Below, piece after piece: positions 22,254 through 22,730 of a stretch of 22,730 nucleotides of DNA. The DNA lies in the IMG/VR virus record IMGVR_UViG_3300007539_000248, positions 1 through 22,730 of that record. One strand, written 5' to 3'. How positions within the stretch are numbered: position 1 is the stretch's first letter; every line of letters begins with the position of its first letter. A program made the position numbers and the translations under genes. The stretch is from a virus. The notes beneath the pieces are model-generated. The model saw nothing but the letters and a program-made list of their open reading frames with translations, did not search any database and had not been told where the DNA came from.

Positions 22254-22487
22254 ATGAAAGATAACCTGTACACAACTTGGGAGTGGAATGACGCTCCTAC
22301 TTATATTCGGTCGTTTGCTCCTTTTCGGGAAGGCACCTGGATTGTTCGTATTGAGCCTGGGGACGATTGGAACTATGGTAACTACAAGGATAGTTGGACC
22401 GTTGTAGAAAAGAAAATAGAAAATCGTTGGTATCTTTTTATTCAAGATACCAACGATGTAATTTGGCCTAAGCCTGTTTTCTATTAA
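22254..22487 (+). CDS. Hypothetical Trp-rich small protein, 77 aa
   Basis: A 77-aa protein of unknown function, unusually rich in Trp (7) and Tyr, with beta-prone segments TWIVRIEPGDDWNYG and RWYLFIQDTNDV. It is likely a small beta-barrel or beta-sandwich; no family is recognised. The start is set by TTATATA ending 6 bases before ATG with GTGAG in between. Its 3' end contains a perfect 14-bp inverted repeat, apparently the terminator of the convergent gene ending at 22488, so the sequence there serves two purposes. It sits beside the glycosyltransferase and SLOG-like genes in a small accessory cluster. Confidence 0.7.
   Translation: MKDNLYTTWEWNDAPTYIRSFAPFREGTWIVRIEPGDDWNYGNYKDSWTVVEKKIENRWYLFIQDTNDVIWPKPVFY
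22407..22457 (-). terminator. Intrinsic terminator inside the Trp-rich gene, for the gene ending at 22488
   Basis: A perfect 14-bp inverted repeat (22423-22436 with 22444-22457) with a 7-base loop. On the minus strand it is followed by TTTTCTATTTTCTTTTC. It lies 31 bases beyond the 22488 stop. The plus strand has no T-run after the stem, so it is probably one-way. Confidence 0.75.
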
Positions 22488-22730
22488 TCAGGGTCCTACA
22501 GGATTCAGTCGGGTGCCATTTAAACCCGGTTTATCGTAGCGACCAACGTGAATATACTCGGGAGGGCACGACCCAGGCCCTTCAGCGATTACATCGGCCC
22601 TACCTCCTCCGGTCCATTCCCCGTTTACGAAAGACTCCGGTTCGTACGTAATATCTATGACCTTGTATGCGTTGGGGCAATACGCATCAAACCGAACTAT
22701 GTTACCTCTCCCGTTAGCCGTTGGGTTATA
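22488..22730 (-). CDS. C-terminal end of an unidentified, probably structural, protein (partial)
   Basis: The minus strand is open from the right edge (22730) to TGA at 22490-22488, giving the last 80 residues of a gene that begins outside the window. The sequence contains GNIVRFDAYCPNAYKVID, then ITYEPESFVNGEW and GRADVIAEGPGSCPPEYIHV. It is Gly/Pro/aromatic-rich and beta-like, as in minor virion or fibre proteins, but no family is recognised. It abuts the convergent 22254-22487 gene with no intervening base. A strong hairpin with a U-rich tail 31 bases downstream, inside that gene, is its probable terminator. Confidence 0.7.
   Translation of the reverse strand, partial: YNPTANGRGNIVRFDAYCPNAYKVIDITYEPESFVNGEWTGGGRADVIAEGPGSCPPEYIHVGRYDKPGLNGTRLNPVGP

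Noticed and set aside
22236-22445. Upstream extension of the SLOG-like gene to 22445
   Set aside because: It is antisense to the Trp-rich gene, lacks family pattern, and a -10-like box directly precedes ATG at 22235.

Overview
This window is part of a tailed-phage genome of the T4-like (contractile-tailed myovirus) superfamily. It carries a large terminase, a gp20-type portal, a tape measure protein, and a baseplate set matching T4 gp26, gp53, gp27 and gp5 in kind and roughly in order. It also has UvsW-like helicase and TOPRIM primase genes. The host cannot be read from the sequence. Shine-Dalgarno sequences are almost absent, which suggests a host or phage that starts translation mainly without them. 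There are no tRNA or rRNA genes, CRISPR arrays, insertion sequences or integrase. No gene-free stretch exceeds about 70 bases.

Layout, right to left along the minus (virion) strand: the end of an unidentified gene (22730-22488), terminase (21052-19565), portal (19580-17913), an acidic EF-hand-bearing candidate prohead core protein (17844-16237), a gp26-like zinc protein (14636-13788) followed by a -1-frame extension (13857-13603), and a structural protein (13595-12705). Then come a small tail/baseplate candidate (10638-10147), tape measure (10147-8084), a tail-tube-cap candidate (8077-7022), gp53-like wedge (7019-6714), hub (6714-3862), central spike (3869-2757) and a large LamG-like virion protein running off the left edge (2737-1). 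From 10638 leftwards the tail genes are nearly contiguous and coupled by TAATG or short overlaps.

The plus strand carries islets of other genes inside this structural block: a 102-aa unknown (10683-10991), primase (11732-12724), a UvsW-like helicase plus a 76-aa gene (14680-16240), a family-2-type glycosyltransferase (21051-21764) and a small Trp-rich protein (22254-22487). Two non-structural genes lie on the minus strand beside them: a Cas4/AddB-like Fe-S nuclease (11733-10939) and a SLOG-like protein (22235-21723).

The most interesting signals concern gene expression. (1) The gp26-like gene ends on a T_TTT_TTT slippery heptamer, and a -1 shift joins it in frame to the next reading frame, as in tail assembly chaperones. 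(2) TTATATA lies 1-6 bases before the start codon of four of the six plus-strand genes, and a variant lies before a fifth, suggesting -10-only promoters and leaderless mRNAs. (3) CTAAATA, similar to the T4 late promoter core, lies 4-69 bases upstream of five minus-strand genes. (4) Strong intrinsic terminators for minus-strand transcripts are embedded inside the coding sequence of convergent plus-strand genes. (5) Two divergent gene pairs share overlapping start codons (CATG).
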